Below, in pieces: positions 1 through 8,900 of a stretch of 46,493 nucleotides of DNA. Made by a program: the position numbers and the translations under genes. Numbering within the stretch: position 1 is the first letter of the stretch; every line of letters begins with the position of its first letter. The notes under the pieces were generated by a model. The model was given only the letters and a program-made list of their open reading frames with translations. It made no database searches and was not told where the DNA came from. Origin of the DNA: a virus; IMG/VR virus record IMGVR_UViG_3300036771_000002, positions 1 through 46,493 of that record. One strand, given 5' to 3'.

Positions 1-1
1 T

Positions 2-127
2 TGGGGAAGGTATTATGTGTCTTCCCACATAGTAGCTTCACTGTATCAGACTGGGGACTACACCCCAGATTTGTTTCCAGATAACTCAAATTTTGATACA
101 AGCTTGTCAACTGCGGTAGGGGCTTGA
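2..127 (+). CDS. C-terminal fragment of an unknown protein (5' truncated)
   Basis: An open frame enters from the left edge of the window and stops with TGA at 125-127, giving about 41 residues that end in the acidic, Pro/Asn/Ser-rich sequence YTPDLFPDNSNFDTSLSTAV. The stop sits inside a hairpin that looks like a terminator, as expected for a real gene end. No domain can be recognised from so little. I cannot tell whether it belongs to the packaging genes or to another class. Confidence 0.45.
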   Translation, partial: WGRYYVSSHIVASLYQTGDYTPDLFPDNSNFDTSLSTAVGA

Positions 128-146
128 ACAACCCCTACCCCTCTTT
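115..146 (+). terminator. Hairpin terminator after the left-edge gene
   Basis: GGTAGGGG (115-122) pairs with CCCCTACC (132-139) around a 9-base loop, followed by CTCTTT. The T-tract is short and interrupted, so termination may be partial. It overlaps the stop codon of the upstream gene. Confidence 0.55.
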
Positions 147-218
147 ATGTCCACAACATCACAGAATACTCACACCTTAGATACTGATTTCGATTTTAAA
201 TCACAGGGGGTAATGTAT

Positions 219-2273
219 TTGAAACCACAAGTAGTTATTTACGGACTAGATTCCAGACCAGTTAACACAGAGTTTGTTAAGAAGATTGCTAATATTGGTG
301 GAGCTTTTGAGTTAGTTTTTGCTCCAGACTACCTAGTAGGGAAAGAACTAGTTGACTGGATTAAGGAAAATGTACCAGCAGTAAAAGAATTTATCTTCTC
401 TATTGATGCTATTGCATATGGTGATTTAGTAAGCTCTAGATACTACTATGATATCCAAGATGCTAATGACAGACTTCATAACACTTTTGAGCCATTACGT
501 GAGGCTTTTCCAGGTATTCCTGTAACAGCCTTTAACAGCATACTACAGTTAGCACCAAACCCTACGTCAGAAGCAGGGCGTAAAGACGTTAATCTAATAC
601 GTGAGTGGCACATTAATAACGACCTAATAAATAACGACTTAATAGGTCAAGAAAGAAATGATGCTATGAACCGTAACATCCAAATAGAAAATGAAGTAAA
701 CCCAGACAAGTTCTGGAATTGGCAGAAAACAATAGACCGTAACTTAGAAATCAATAGAAAAATGCTAAGTTGGACGGATTTAGGATACATCAAAAAACTT
801 GTATTCTTTGTAGACACCTCTAATAAGTATGGACATACAAGTCTGAATAGAAAGTATCTAGAGAAGAAAGTTGCTTCTTTACCATCTACTCTAGGCGGAA
901 AAGTCCATTTCGTAGCAGGTGAATATGGAACATCTACTCTACTAGTAGGGGGATTACAACAGAAATACTCTGGTATAGATTTGTCAATCAATGTCTCCTA
1001 TACAGACCCAGACCTAGAAAAGGAATGGATTGATATAAATGAGTCTCTTACATTAAACGAAAGTATAGTAAACCACGCTGGTGCTATTGGCATTAGAACT
1101 AACTTTACTACTGATCCTAATGCAATCATTTATGCTCATACTCCTTATTCTAAGGATGATGAATTAATTCGTCTTATACAGGAGAACGTGAGTAAAGCTA
1201 TCGTAATTGTTCCTAGTCAGTCTACAGGATTTATCTCTAGATTACAAAAAGAAGTAGATATTAGTAAGCTACTTGCTTTCTGTGGAACTGGTAATCCTAG
1301 CTCTCAAATTGGTCTTGCTATTGGACATGCAATTTCTAGATTGATTGCCTTGAAGACAGCTATGGCTAATGGTAACGGTGGATTAGCAACGACAACTCAC
1401 GTTGATGTACTACTTAAACAGTTCTCTAATGTAATCTATATGAAGAAGCTATTTGGACATATCAGTGACTTTGCTACCTCAAAAGGTGTTGAGATATTCC
1501 AACTAGGTAATATACAGGAAGAATTATGCGCTTACATAGATAAGCTCATGAGACCACGGGTTGTAAGCCTTTATGCTTCTAAGTTCCATCATAAGAAGAT
1601 TGCAGTAGATGACGTGGTTAAGTATAACGTGCTGGACAGTAAGTTTACTGGTATCAGAATTCCTTTAAATCACATTACAGAGGTGGATATGGAATCTAAC
1701 TTAGATGTTAGAGTTAATGTACCTTTCTCTAAGGATTTTACAGATGTCCCTTCTAGTCACTGGGCTTATAACTTTGTTATGACGCTTCGTAAGTTAAAGG
1801 TATTCCCTACTGGAGATTATTTCTATCCAGACGCTCCAATGCTACGACATCAACTAGTGTCAGCTATATTCTCTTTATTTAAATTTGATACTAATATAAC
1901 ATCTATACCTAATCCTATGTTTAAAGATGTTCCTAACACTCATCCCCTGTATAAGGAGATTGTTATGATCAACCACTTAGGTATAATGAAAGGTATAGAA
2001 AATGGTACATTTATACCAGACGGAGAGCTAACTAGAGCGGATATTGCAGTTATCCTATCAAACCTATTCTCTTTAAAAACAACTCTGAAATATGACAATG
2101 TACCAAACTATTTCAGTGACTCTGGAGTAATTAGTTCAGCACAAGAGTCTATAAACTTTATAGCTCGTGTAGGAATTGCTTCTGTACCTGACAATAAGCT
2201 ATTTAATCCAACTGGAACAGCAACTAGAGCTATGGTTGCTACCTTCCTTGGTAGATCACTAGAAGTATTATAA
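219..2273 (+). CDS. DUF4127-like protein with three C-terminal SLH domains
   Basis: The first ~490 residues resemble the DUF4127 family of Bacillota: an opening strand VVIYGLDSRPVN, then SIDAIAYGDLVSSR, later HTPYSKDD and LLAFCGTGNPSSQIG, in the order that family shows. Three SLH domains follow at about residues 507-561 (FTDVPSSHWAY), 567-626 (FKDVPNTHPLY, with the LTRADIA ending) and 630-681. SLH domains bind pyruvylated secondary cell-wall polymers, so the protein probably attaches to the host wall; the DUF4127 activity is unknown. There is no signal peptide, so it may be a virion part or be released at lysis. I chose the TTG at 219 because AGGGGG (205-210) lies 8 bases upstream and the family fold begins right there. 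The ATG at 147 has no ribosome site and follows a terminator, and the ATG at 213 is only 2 bases from the AGGGGG. With the 147 start the product is 708 residues. Function remains unknown. Confidence 0.8.
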   Translation: MKPQVVIYGLDSRPVNTEFVKKIANIGGAFELVFAPDYLVGKELVDWIKENVPAVKEFIFSIDAIAYGDLVSSRYYYDIQDANDRLHNTFEPLREAFPGIPVTAFNSILQLAPNPTSEAGRKDVNLIREWHINNDLINNDLIGQERNDAMNRNIQIENEVNPDKFWNWQKTIDRNLEINRKMLSWTDLGYIKKLVFFVDTSNKYGHTSLNRKYLEKKVASLPSTLGGKVHFVAGEYGTSTLLVGGLQQKYSGIDLSINVSYTDPDLEKEWIDINESLTLNESIVNHAGAIGIRTNFTTDPNAIIYAHTPYSKDDELIRLIQENVSKAIVIVPSQSTGFISRLQKEVDISKLLAFCGTGNPSSQIGLAIGHAISRLIALKTAMANGNGGLATTTHVDVLLKQFSNVIYMKKLFGHISDFATSKGVEIFQLGNIQEELCAYIDKLMRPRVVSLYASKFHHKKIAVDDVVKYNVLDSKFTGIRIPLNHITEVDMESNLDVRVNVPFSKDFTDVPSSHWAYNFVMTLRKLKVFPTGDYFYPDAPMLRHQLVSAIFSLFKFDTNITSIPNPMFKDVPNTHPLYKEIVMINHLGIMKGIENGTFIPDGELTRADIAVILSNLFSLKTTLKYDNVPNYFSDSGVISSAQESINFIARVGIASVPDNKLFNPTGTATRAMVATFLGRSLEVL

Positions 2274-2280
2274 AAGAGTT

Positions 2281-2315
2281 AAAAACCCTAAGATACTAAA
2301 TCTTAGGGTTTTTTC
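2281..2315 (+). terminator. Strong Rho-independent terminator
   Basis: A perfect 13-base stem (2281-2293 with 2301-2313, core AACCCTAAGA/TCTTAGGGTT) has a 7-base loop. The A-run on the left and T-run on the right make it usable in both directions. It follows the SLH gene by a few bases. Confidence 0.9.
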
Positions 2316-2374
2316 TATTATAAGGGGAAAACTCACAACCACTCGACTTTCTTTTATTAAAGGAGTGGTGATAG

Positions 2375-3283
2375 ATGAAGCACTGGGAACATACAGAAGT
2401 GGTAGACATGCCTGCGTACAAGGAGTTCTTACAGTTTGGTACTCCTATTGTACCTAGTAAACAATTACCCTTCAATACAGCAGTTTACGTAGTTTGTGAT
2501 GGTGGCTCTAAGCAGTTAGAAGGTATCTATGACAAGACTGTCGGTGGTATCAGACCCCTTAAAGACACTAAAGCTCCAAACCGTGACCTAAGACTGTATA
2601 AAGATGCAATCCAATCAGAGAATATCACAGTACTAGCAGTGGATGGATTAATGGGAACAGGTAAGACATCTACCATTGTTGAAGCATTAATTAAGAAGCA
2701 TCTAAGTAATGTTCATTTACCAGACCATGTATTTGCAAGTGGTAACTGGAAACCAGACCCAGATGTACACAAGATACTTATCTCTAAGCCTGCTGTAAAC
2801 GCTGGTGAAGAGGAATATGGTTTCTTACCTGGGGATATTAATGAGAAGATGATTCCTACTCTTCGTAACTACACCCAATATTTTGATAGAAACCATCAAT
2901 CAGGTTTCAGTAACCTTAATACAGCTGGATATGTTGAGGTACTACCCTTAGGATTCGTTCGTGGTATGGATGCAATGAATACTGACTTAGTAGTCGATGA
3001 ATGTCAGAATACTAAAGAGTTAGTAACAATCGTATCTAGAAGGGCAGAGAATTCTAGAATATTTTTAATAGGAGATACTTCTCCATTCCAAATAGACCTT
3101 AAAGGGAATACCCCGACTAAGAATGGTCTCAATGACATCATTGACCTCTTACAGGGAGCAGAATACTTCCAGTATATTGAAATGAAATCTCTAGAAAACA
3201 TCGTAAGAAGCTACGAGGTAAGGGATTTAGTGAGAAGACTGTTTAAGAAGCATGGTGCTAACCCTCAAGAGTGGCGTTCTTAG
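2375..3283 (+). CDS. PhoH-like P-loop ATPase
   Basis: A 302-residue protein of the PhoH-like ATPase family (related to the nucleotide-binding core of superfamily 1 helicases). Visible motifs are Walker A GLMGTGKT (91-98), the family signature GEEEYGFLPGD (144-154), Walker B LVVDECQN (205-212) and GDTSPFQID (233-241, motif III-like). The roughly 80 residues before Walker A are extra to the core domain and unrecognised. PhoH-like proteins are common in large phage genomes and their exact role is unsettled; RNA or nucleotide metabolism is usually suggested. The start follows an AAAGGAG site. The gene stands alone between a strong terminator and a hairpin, so it may have its own promoter, which I could not identify. 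Confidence 0.88.
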   Translation: MKHWEHTEVVDMPAYKEFLQFGTPIVPSKQLPFNTAVYVVCDGGSKQLEGIYDKTVGGIRPLKDTKAPNRDLRLYKDAIQSENITVLAVDGLMGTGKTSTIVEALIKKHLSNVHLPDHVFASGNWKPDPDVHKILISKPAVNAGEEEYGFLPGDINEKMIPTLRNYTQYFDRNHQSGFSNLNTAGYVEVLPLGFVRGMDAMNTDLVVDECQNTKELVTIVSRRAENSRIFLIGDTSPFQIDLKGNTPTKNGLNDIIDLLQGAEYFQYIEMKSLENIVRSYEVRDLVRRLFKKHGANPQEWRS

Positions 3284-3300
3284 GTATTTCCAAGGTACAC

Positions 3301-3327
3301 AAGGTGGGGTATTTGTTACCTCACCTT
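3301..3327 (+). terminator. Hairpin after the PhoH-like gene (weak terminator or processing site)
   Basis: AAGGTGGGGTA (3301-3311) pairs with TACCTCACCTT (3317-3327) through 11 pairs including one G:U, with a 5-base loop. No T-run follows, so it may be an RNA-processing or stability hairpin rather than a terminator. Confidence 0.5.
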
Positions 3328-3351
3328 ATATTAATGTAAGGGGGACTACAC

Positions 3352-3534
3352 ATGGCTATGACAAAGGTTCAGCTAATTACAGGTATTATCTATACTGAAG
3401 AGCCTGCTACTAAACTACGCTCATTCCTACAGGGTGGAGTTAAAACAGGAACATTCGTAGGATATACTGATGAGAATAAGACTGATAAGGTTATTGTAGC
3501 GGTTCATGCAATGGAATATATTTTTGTTAAGTAG
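3352..3534 (+). CDS. Small unknown protein (60 residues)
   Basis: A 60-residue frame whose ATG lies 7 bases after AAGGGGG (3338-3344), which makes it a credible gene despite its size. The product is mixed alpha/beta with no membrane segment or Cys motif. The run KVIVAVHAMEYIFVK at the C-terminus looks like paired beta-strands. A clear terminator begins at its stop codon, supporting an expressed cistron. No family recognised. Confidence 0.65.
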   Translation: MAMTKVQLITGIIYTEEPATKLRSFLQGGVKTGTFVGYTDENKTDKVIVAVHAMEYIFVK

Positions 3535-3560
3535 AGGTCTCTAAAAAGAGACCTTTTCTT
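3535..3560 (+). terminator. Rho-independent terminator
   Basis: AGGTCTCT (3535-3542) and AGAGACCT (3547-3554) form an 8-pair stem with an AAAA loop, followed by TTTCTT. It starts immediately after the stop of the 60-residue gene. Confidence 0.85.
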
Positions 3561-3627
3561 ATGCAGGAGAGAGGTTTTGAGAATCTCTTTCTTTTAAGGT
3601 AAAAATCAAAGGAATGGAGAGATTCAC

Positions 3628-4206
3628 ATGACTTGTGAACGTGTAGCACCAAAGACCATTAATCTAGTACCAGAATCATACAATAACCCTAGAATACTAA
3701 GAGGGACTTGGATTTACTCCCATCCCACTAAACCAATGCCCTCCCTCCCATTTGTCTATAGATTTAGGGAGATTATAGCTCAAAGCAGACAGTGTGGGGA
3801 TAACTCGCAGGTAGTATTTGATGCAATTACTAATTATCCTACTTTAACTAATAAAGTCAATTTAACCCTAGAACAAGTGGCAGATAATAGGATGACTAAG
3901 AGAAGGATGAACTACATGGATGGTTCACTAACTCTAAGTGCTACTGAGGAGAACTACCTAGCAGCAGCTAAGGAAGTTATAGACTCTCATTTTGCTGGGC
4001 TGTACTATAAGTATATGAGAAGTGGAACAGTTGTAGGATTGAAAATAAATACCTCTAGTAAGGCTATTTATGCTATGACTTGTGAAGTTAACAGTTTCCT
4101 AAATGAAGTGGTGCTTAGAGGGGGAAAACTAAGCTCAACCAGTGTATATAGAATTATGGGTATTCTAAATAAGAACTTTGAGTTATTACAGGAGGAATTG
4201 GAATGA
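3628..4206 (+). CDS. Unknown protein (192 residues)
   Basis: No family recognised. The protein is largely helical after residue 55 and has no membrane segment or signal peptide. The N-terminal 50 residues are Pro-rich (for example SHPTKPMPSLPF). It starts about 9 bases after a GGAG site and ends in an ATGA overlap with the next gene, so it is translationally coupled to a small membrane protein. The pairing, and the early position before the cargo/head block, are the only clues to function. Confidence 0.7.
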   Translation: MTCERVAPKTINLVPESYNNPRILRGTWIYSHPTKPMPSLPFVYRFREIIAQSRQCGDNSQVVFDAITNYPTLTNKVNLTLEQVADNRMTKRRMNYMDGSLTLSATEENYLAAAKEVIDSHFAGLYYKYMRSGTVVGLKINTSSKAIYAMTCEVNSFLNEVVLRGGKLSSTSVYRIMGILNKNFELLQEELE

Positions 4207-4403
4207 TTACACTTTTAGTGTTATGTATAGGATTATTTTTAGGTGCAGGTGCAATTTTGGTGTTAACAGGTATACAAATAAAGGGAGACAGTGAGTACAT
4301 TGTCAACTTTACAATCGTGTGTATTCTCTTCATAGTGTTCTGGTTATCCCTTGGGGGTATAATTCAGAGCATAGTATATTTAATTACAGGGAGGTTTATC
4401 TAA
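4203..4403 (+). CDS. Small two-helix membrane protein (66 residues)
   Basis: Two hydrophobic segments, at about residues 2-24 (starting ITLLVLCIGLFLGAGAILVL) and 33-62 (TIVCILFIVFWLSLGGIIQS), are separated by a short charged loop with GDSE. It overlaps the upstream stop (ATGA) and has AGGAGG a few bases before the ATG. The two-helix hairpin is compatible with a holin-like or superinfection-exclusion-type protein, but the position is far from the recognisable lysis genes at the right edge, so I leave it unnamed. Confidence 0.7.
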   Translation: MITLLVLCIGLFLGAGAILVLTGIQIKGDSEYIVNFTIVCILFIVFWLSLGGIIQSIVYLITGRFI

Positions 4404-4618
4404 TGGCTTTTACATTAATGAAATGGAATGAACAATACGGTGGAGATGCTAAGTTTGTAGTGCGAGATGATGATACTGGTAAACAAAGTATGTTTACCCC
4501 TGGTAGAGCACAAGATGTCGTCTGGACTAACAGTGACTTAGCCAATGCACCAGAGATGTCTAAGTGGAGTGACTTTGGTGATGAAACAGTAGACAATTTA
4601 GAAGATGTAGCATTTTAA
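4403..4618 (+). CDS. Small acidic unknown protein (71 residues)
   Basis: The start is the ATG at 4403 (MAFTLMKWNEQYGG...), which overlaps the preceding stop as TAATG and has CAGGGAGG at 4387-4394 with 8 bases of spacing. The same frame opens further upstream at 4319, but that start lies inside the membrane-protein gene and has no ribosome site. The product is acidic and soluble, with Trp-containing turns (VVWTNSDLA, MSKWSDFGD). A strong terminator follows within 6 bases. No family recognised. Confidence 0.7.
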   Translation: MAFTLMKWNEQYGGDAKFVVRDDDTGKQSMFTPGRAQDVVWTNSDLANAPEMSKWSDFGDETVDNLEDVAF

Positions 4619-4623
4619 TTGTG

Positions 4624-4658
4624 TAAGCCCTTACAATAGTAAGGGCTTATTTTTATTT
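4624..4658 (+). terminator. Rho-independent terminator before the cargo/head block
   Basis: TAAGCCCTTAC (4624-4634) and GTAAGGGCTTA (4639-4649) form a perfect 11-pair stem with an AATA loop, followed by TTTTTATTT. It closes the small-gene group. Confidence 0.92.
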
Positions 4659-4682
4659 AGAGAAGTCGGGAGGTGGGTTAGA

Positions 4683-5996
4683 ATGGAGTTAATTATAAAC
4701 ATCAACAAAGCCAGAGTCCTTAATACAGGCAAACTAGTTAAACGTGCTGTTCAAGTAAAAGGACAGGGTGGTAGAACATTCACTCGTATGCAATGGATAA
4801 ATCCTGATAAAGGTAAACCAGTAATGGAGACATCACATGAAGGACATGAAGACCCTCATGCACATAGAGTAGCTAACATGAGTCCTGAACAGAAGCATTC
4901 TATGGTCAATCACTTTGTATCTAATAATAGGGATGAAGCGAATGACCTAGCAATGACTACAGGACAGAAGAGAGCACCTTATGTAGCAGACCATCAGGTT
5001 ACTCAGCACTTAATGGATCATGCACACAAGATACCTCATGAATACGTGAAAGACCACTTAGACAGTAAAGAGTCAAAGCCTAGTCTAAATGTAGTGGGAA
5101 GTGACCTTCCAGAGAAGGAAGTTAACAAGCGTATGGGTAAGGAAGGTAGTTTAGACTTGTCCAAACTCAATACAGGGGCTTCAATGTATGATGACGACAT
5201 CTTTAAAGAAGATACAGAGTATGCTAGTGAGGAAGGTCTTAACCCAGAGAAGGAATTTAGACATGTATTCAAAGACGTTACTAAAGCTGGTATTGAGAAT
5301 GTATTTTCTGACCCTAAGGGTAACTGGACTGCACAGGTATCAGGTTATGACCTATTCCAGGATGGGGATAACGTGAACTGTGGCTTAAACATGACCCTAT
5401 ACGACAAGGATGGGGAGAAGATGGGACATATCATACGTTCAGCTTACCATGACGCAGATGGCACTCTACAGATACACAATGATGAGATGGAGCTAAAGAC
5501 ACAGTATCATGGTAAAGGGGTAGCCCAAACTATATACGACAGGTCTGAGCAATTATGGAGACACCTATCAGGTGGGCACAAGGTGGAGATAAACCTGACA
5601 GCCAATATTAGTGTTGGTGCATATGCATGGTCTAAGAAAGGCTTTGATTTTGCTAATGACAAGGAGCTAAAGATGGCTAGGGAAGAACTGAAACAATTCT
5701 GTAGAGGCAATGATATTAGCCTAGCAGATGTGCTTAAGAAGAGTGGACACAAGAGCGTAGATGATTTAGACCACTCATGGCAGTTCTCTACACTACAGAA
5801 TGGTAAGTCTTATGAACTGGACAAGGTTATAGACCCTAAATATAAAAAGGATGTTGAGGGTAGAGAAGGTCATTTTGGTAAGGCTTTCATGCTAGGCGGA
5901 TTGGGTATATGGGACGGTAAAAAGACACTAAACGATGACCATTCTTCAGAAAAAGTAGGTGAAATACATGGCAGAGCAACTAAAAAGAACAGCTAG
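4683..5996 (+). CDS. Candidate packaged protein with shared N-terminal motif and GNAT-like region
   Basis: The 437-residue product opens with NINKA, then GKLVKRAVQVKG and RTFTRMQWINP (residues ~16-41), a motif repeated in the next gene and in weaker form at 9613. A helical, charged middle follows. At about residues 245-325 there is a GNAT acetyltransferase-like stretch: paired strands, then QYHGKGVAQTIYD (the Q/RxxGxG/A acetyl-CoA loop pattern) and VGAYAWSKKGFDF. The fold call is by eye and needs structure prediction. Position directly upstream of zincin, portal and protease genes suggests a head-associated or ejected protein. GGGAGG precedes the ATG. The last 29 bases overlap the next gene. 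Confidence 0.7.
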   Translation: MELIININKARVLNTGKLVKRAVQVKGQGGRTFTRMQWINPDKGKPVMETSHEGHEDPHAHRVANMSPEQKHSMVNHFVSNNRDEANDLAMTTGQKRAPYVADHQVTQHLMDHAHKIPHEYVKDHLDSKESKPSLNVVGSDLPEKEVNKRMGKEGSLDLSKLNTGASMYDDDIFKEDTEYASEEGLNPEKEFRHVFKDVTKAGIENVFSDPKGNWTAQVSGYDLFQDGDNVNCGLNMTLYDKDGEKMGHIIRSAYHDADGTLQIHNDEMELKTQYHGKGVAQTIYDRSEQLWRHLSGGHKVEINLTANISVGAYAWSKKGFDFANDKELKMAREELKQFCRGNDISLADVLKKSGHKSVDDLDHSWQFSTLQNGKSYELDKVIDPKYKKDVEGREGHFGKAFMLGGLGIWDGKKTLNDDHSSEKVGEIHGRATKKNS

Positions 5997-8900
5997 AAAA
6001 GTACCTCATTACCGTCACGGTAGAGAAGGTATGAGTAGTGAAGGTGATGCTTGGATGCATCCAGAAGTGTTTGATGACGATTACGAACGAAAAACGAATT
6101 CTGACATAAGACGTTATATGGGTTCTCTGACGAAATCCAATCGTTTGGTTGTTGACATTAACAAGGCTGAAGCACCGAAAACTGGTAGGTCTTTGAATAG
6201 AGGAAAATTGGTGAAGCGCGCGGTACAAGTGAAAGGGAAAGATGGTAAGATGTTCACTCGTATGCAATGGGTAGACCCGAATGATGACCACCAAATACAG
6301 TCCCACCCTCTACACCAAGAGCCTTCACTGGAAGGTACTAAGCCTACCTCTTCTAAAGACCCTAGTGAGATGTCACGGGAAGAATACGTAGACCATCATG
6401 TTCGTAAGAAGATGTCTAAAGAAGAGAAATACGATATGCTAGAGAAACATGGGGTTGAATGGAAGCGAAATAACCATGAAGCTATTGACCATAAGAATGC
6501 TGTAATGGCTCTTAAAAACCATCTATTAAAGAATCCTCACCTTATTGGTGCGCACAACAATAAGGAAGCAAAGGACATTGAGAAGCCAATAACAGGTACA
6601 GATGATGAGAATGAGTTCTGGAATATGTGGGATAAGGCTGACAGAGAGGGTTCATATGAGCTTATGCGTAAGCTGGGTATTATAGAAAAGGATGAGCAAG
6701 ACCCTAGATTCGACCCTAATGTAAAGGAAAATATGAAGCCTATTAAGCACTTACTGAACGTTACTCGCTTGAAGAAGCATCTACGTGAGAATAGGCACCT
6801 TATGACTGACCCTGAATATCTTCCTACAAAGGATACAAATGCAACTAAGGCTGCTAAAAAGCAATTAGAAGATAAGAAACAAGGTATCAAGCCATCTCCT
6901 GCACAAGCAGGTGGTAATGATGTCCACACTATCTTAGCTAATATGCCGAGGGAACAGTTGTATAAGCTTATGAAGGATGCAGGTATAGCAGATGAAGACC
7001 CACTTATCACAGGAGATAAGATGGCAGGGGTTAAGCACCACCTTAACATGATTAAGTTCAAGAAGCACCTAGAACAACACCCTGAGATACTAACTCACAA
7101 TCCTGATGGTTCTCTTACAGAAGGTGAGAAGGAACGTATTGCTTCACTACCTGAAGAGGCTAAAGAACGTGACCGTATTAAGAGCTTTGTGTCTGATATG
7201 TCTCAAGAGGACGTAGAGGATGCACTAGACAAATACTCTGACCATGATGCAGTTAAGAACAGAACTAAATCTGACCATGAGGGTATTAACAGTATGCATG
7301 CAAAGGGTGCTCTAGTTAAAGTATTCTCTGAAGATAAGGAAAGAATGAAGCCTTATCAAAAAGAGGTAAGGGCTGACAGACTAATGAAGATGCGTATTGG
7401 TAATAAGGTTATGGGTAAATTCCTACGTCATGCATTTGGCTTCAAGGGTATAGGAGACTTAAAAAGACCTGAAGATGATGAGTTCCGTACTACAGAGTGG
7501 CAATGGCATGGTAATGGTGGTAGTGGCTCTGCCATGATGGAGAAGAACGAGGATGGAGATGCAGTACTAACTGTTATAGACTATGGGGAAGATGGTCAAG
7601 GGTGGAACGAATTCCAAGTCCCTCTACAGGAGGTTAAGGACTTTGTAGACGATTTGAGAAAAGGGAACGAACAAAAGAAAAAGGTTGAGCAGAAGGAAGT
7701 TCCCCTACAGAAGAAGCCAGCAGACCAGATAGAGAAAGCCCTAAACGAGAGTTTCGAAAAGAACTACACTCCAGAGGTTGGGGAGGTCATGAAGTCCCAC
7801 TTTACTAAACTGTGGAATAATGCAGACCGCTCTGGAAAGATTAGTGACATCGTGAAGAAGTCTATGAATATGACTAAGGGTACTATGAGGAACTTACTTA
7901 AAGAATGGGGTGTTCCAGTCTCTCCTACAGGAGATATTATTAAGACTAACGACCCTAACTTTAAGTCTATGGTATTCAAGGATGAGATTCAAGATAAGAA
8001 GTCTAAGAGTGCTATGGATTACCTTAAAGCAGCAGACATAGGAGTAGACCGCAAAGCTACACCTGATGCTCCCTATGACCCTTATGTACTACACGAATCA
8101 GCTAAGAACTGGACAGAAGGGGAGAAGGCACAGGCACGTAAGGAGCTATTAAAGAATGCAATTCATGTTAAGACGGGTATTACACATGAAGACCATGACA
8201 AACGTATAGCAAAACTTACAGACCACCTTCATTCATCTACGACTCATATACCATTTGACTTGATGAGTCACTTAATGGCAAATGGTATGAAAGTTAAGTT
8301 CTCTGATGTAGATGCTCACGGTAATGCTCACACAGGGGCTAACTACAATGGTAAGGACAATGCTATTTATCTTGACTCTCAGTACTATCATTCTACGTCA
8401 GTGTTTAAAGACCATCCACATGACCACATACCAGAGAAGACAGAACATCCTACTATCAAGGGAGCTAAATACGGTCACTGGAGTATAGGAGAGAATATGG
8501 TGCATGAATCTGCCCACGCTATTGACAGATTCCTAAGTGGTGGGGATTCCTACCTAAACTGGGATAAAGGTCAAGGTAGTACTTATGCTAAAGACCATTT
8601 AAATACTGTTCCTGAACATTATAAGAAGAAAGTTGAACAGTCTAACCCTGATAAGGAGATTAGATACAGCAAGGAAGGAAAGTATTTTTATGTTTTAGAT
8701 GAGTGGATGTCCAACTATGAGGGACGTGTCTATGGAGAGTATCAAAAGCTAAATCCCGATTACGTTCACTCTGACAATGGTACAGGTAAGATGTATGATA
8801 AGAAGTTCCAAGGTGTGGAAGGTATGCATGGTACTGAACACTGGGCTGAATCGGTAGCAGGTTATGGTAATGCTATTCACTCTTACCAACGTTGGAAAGA

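Noticed and set aside
3565-3600. Second hairpin after 3560 (AGAGA...TCTCT)
   Set aside because: Only five pairs with an 11-base loop; too weak beside the clear terminator at 3535-3560.
4203-4403. Small membrane protein as a second holin
   Set aside because: It has two hydrophobic helices, but it is far from lysis genes and has no holin signature; the holin at the right edge is far more convincing.
6537-7061. 174-residue reverse-strand frame inside the zincin gene
   Set aside because: It has Cys/Ser/Leu-rich composition typical of antisense to a Lys/Glu-rich gene, with no ribosome site and no conserved motif.
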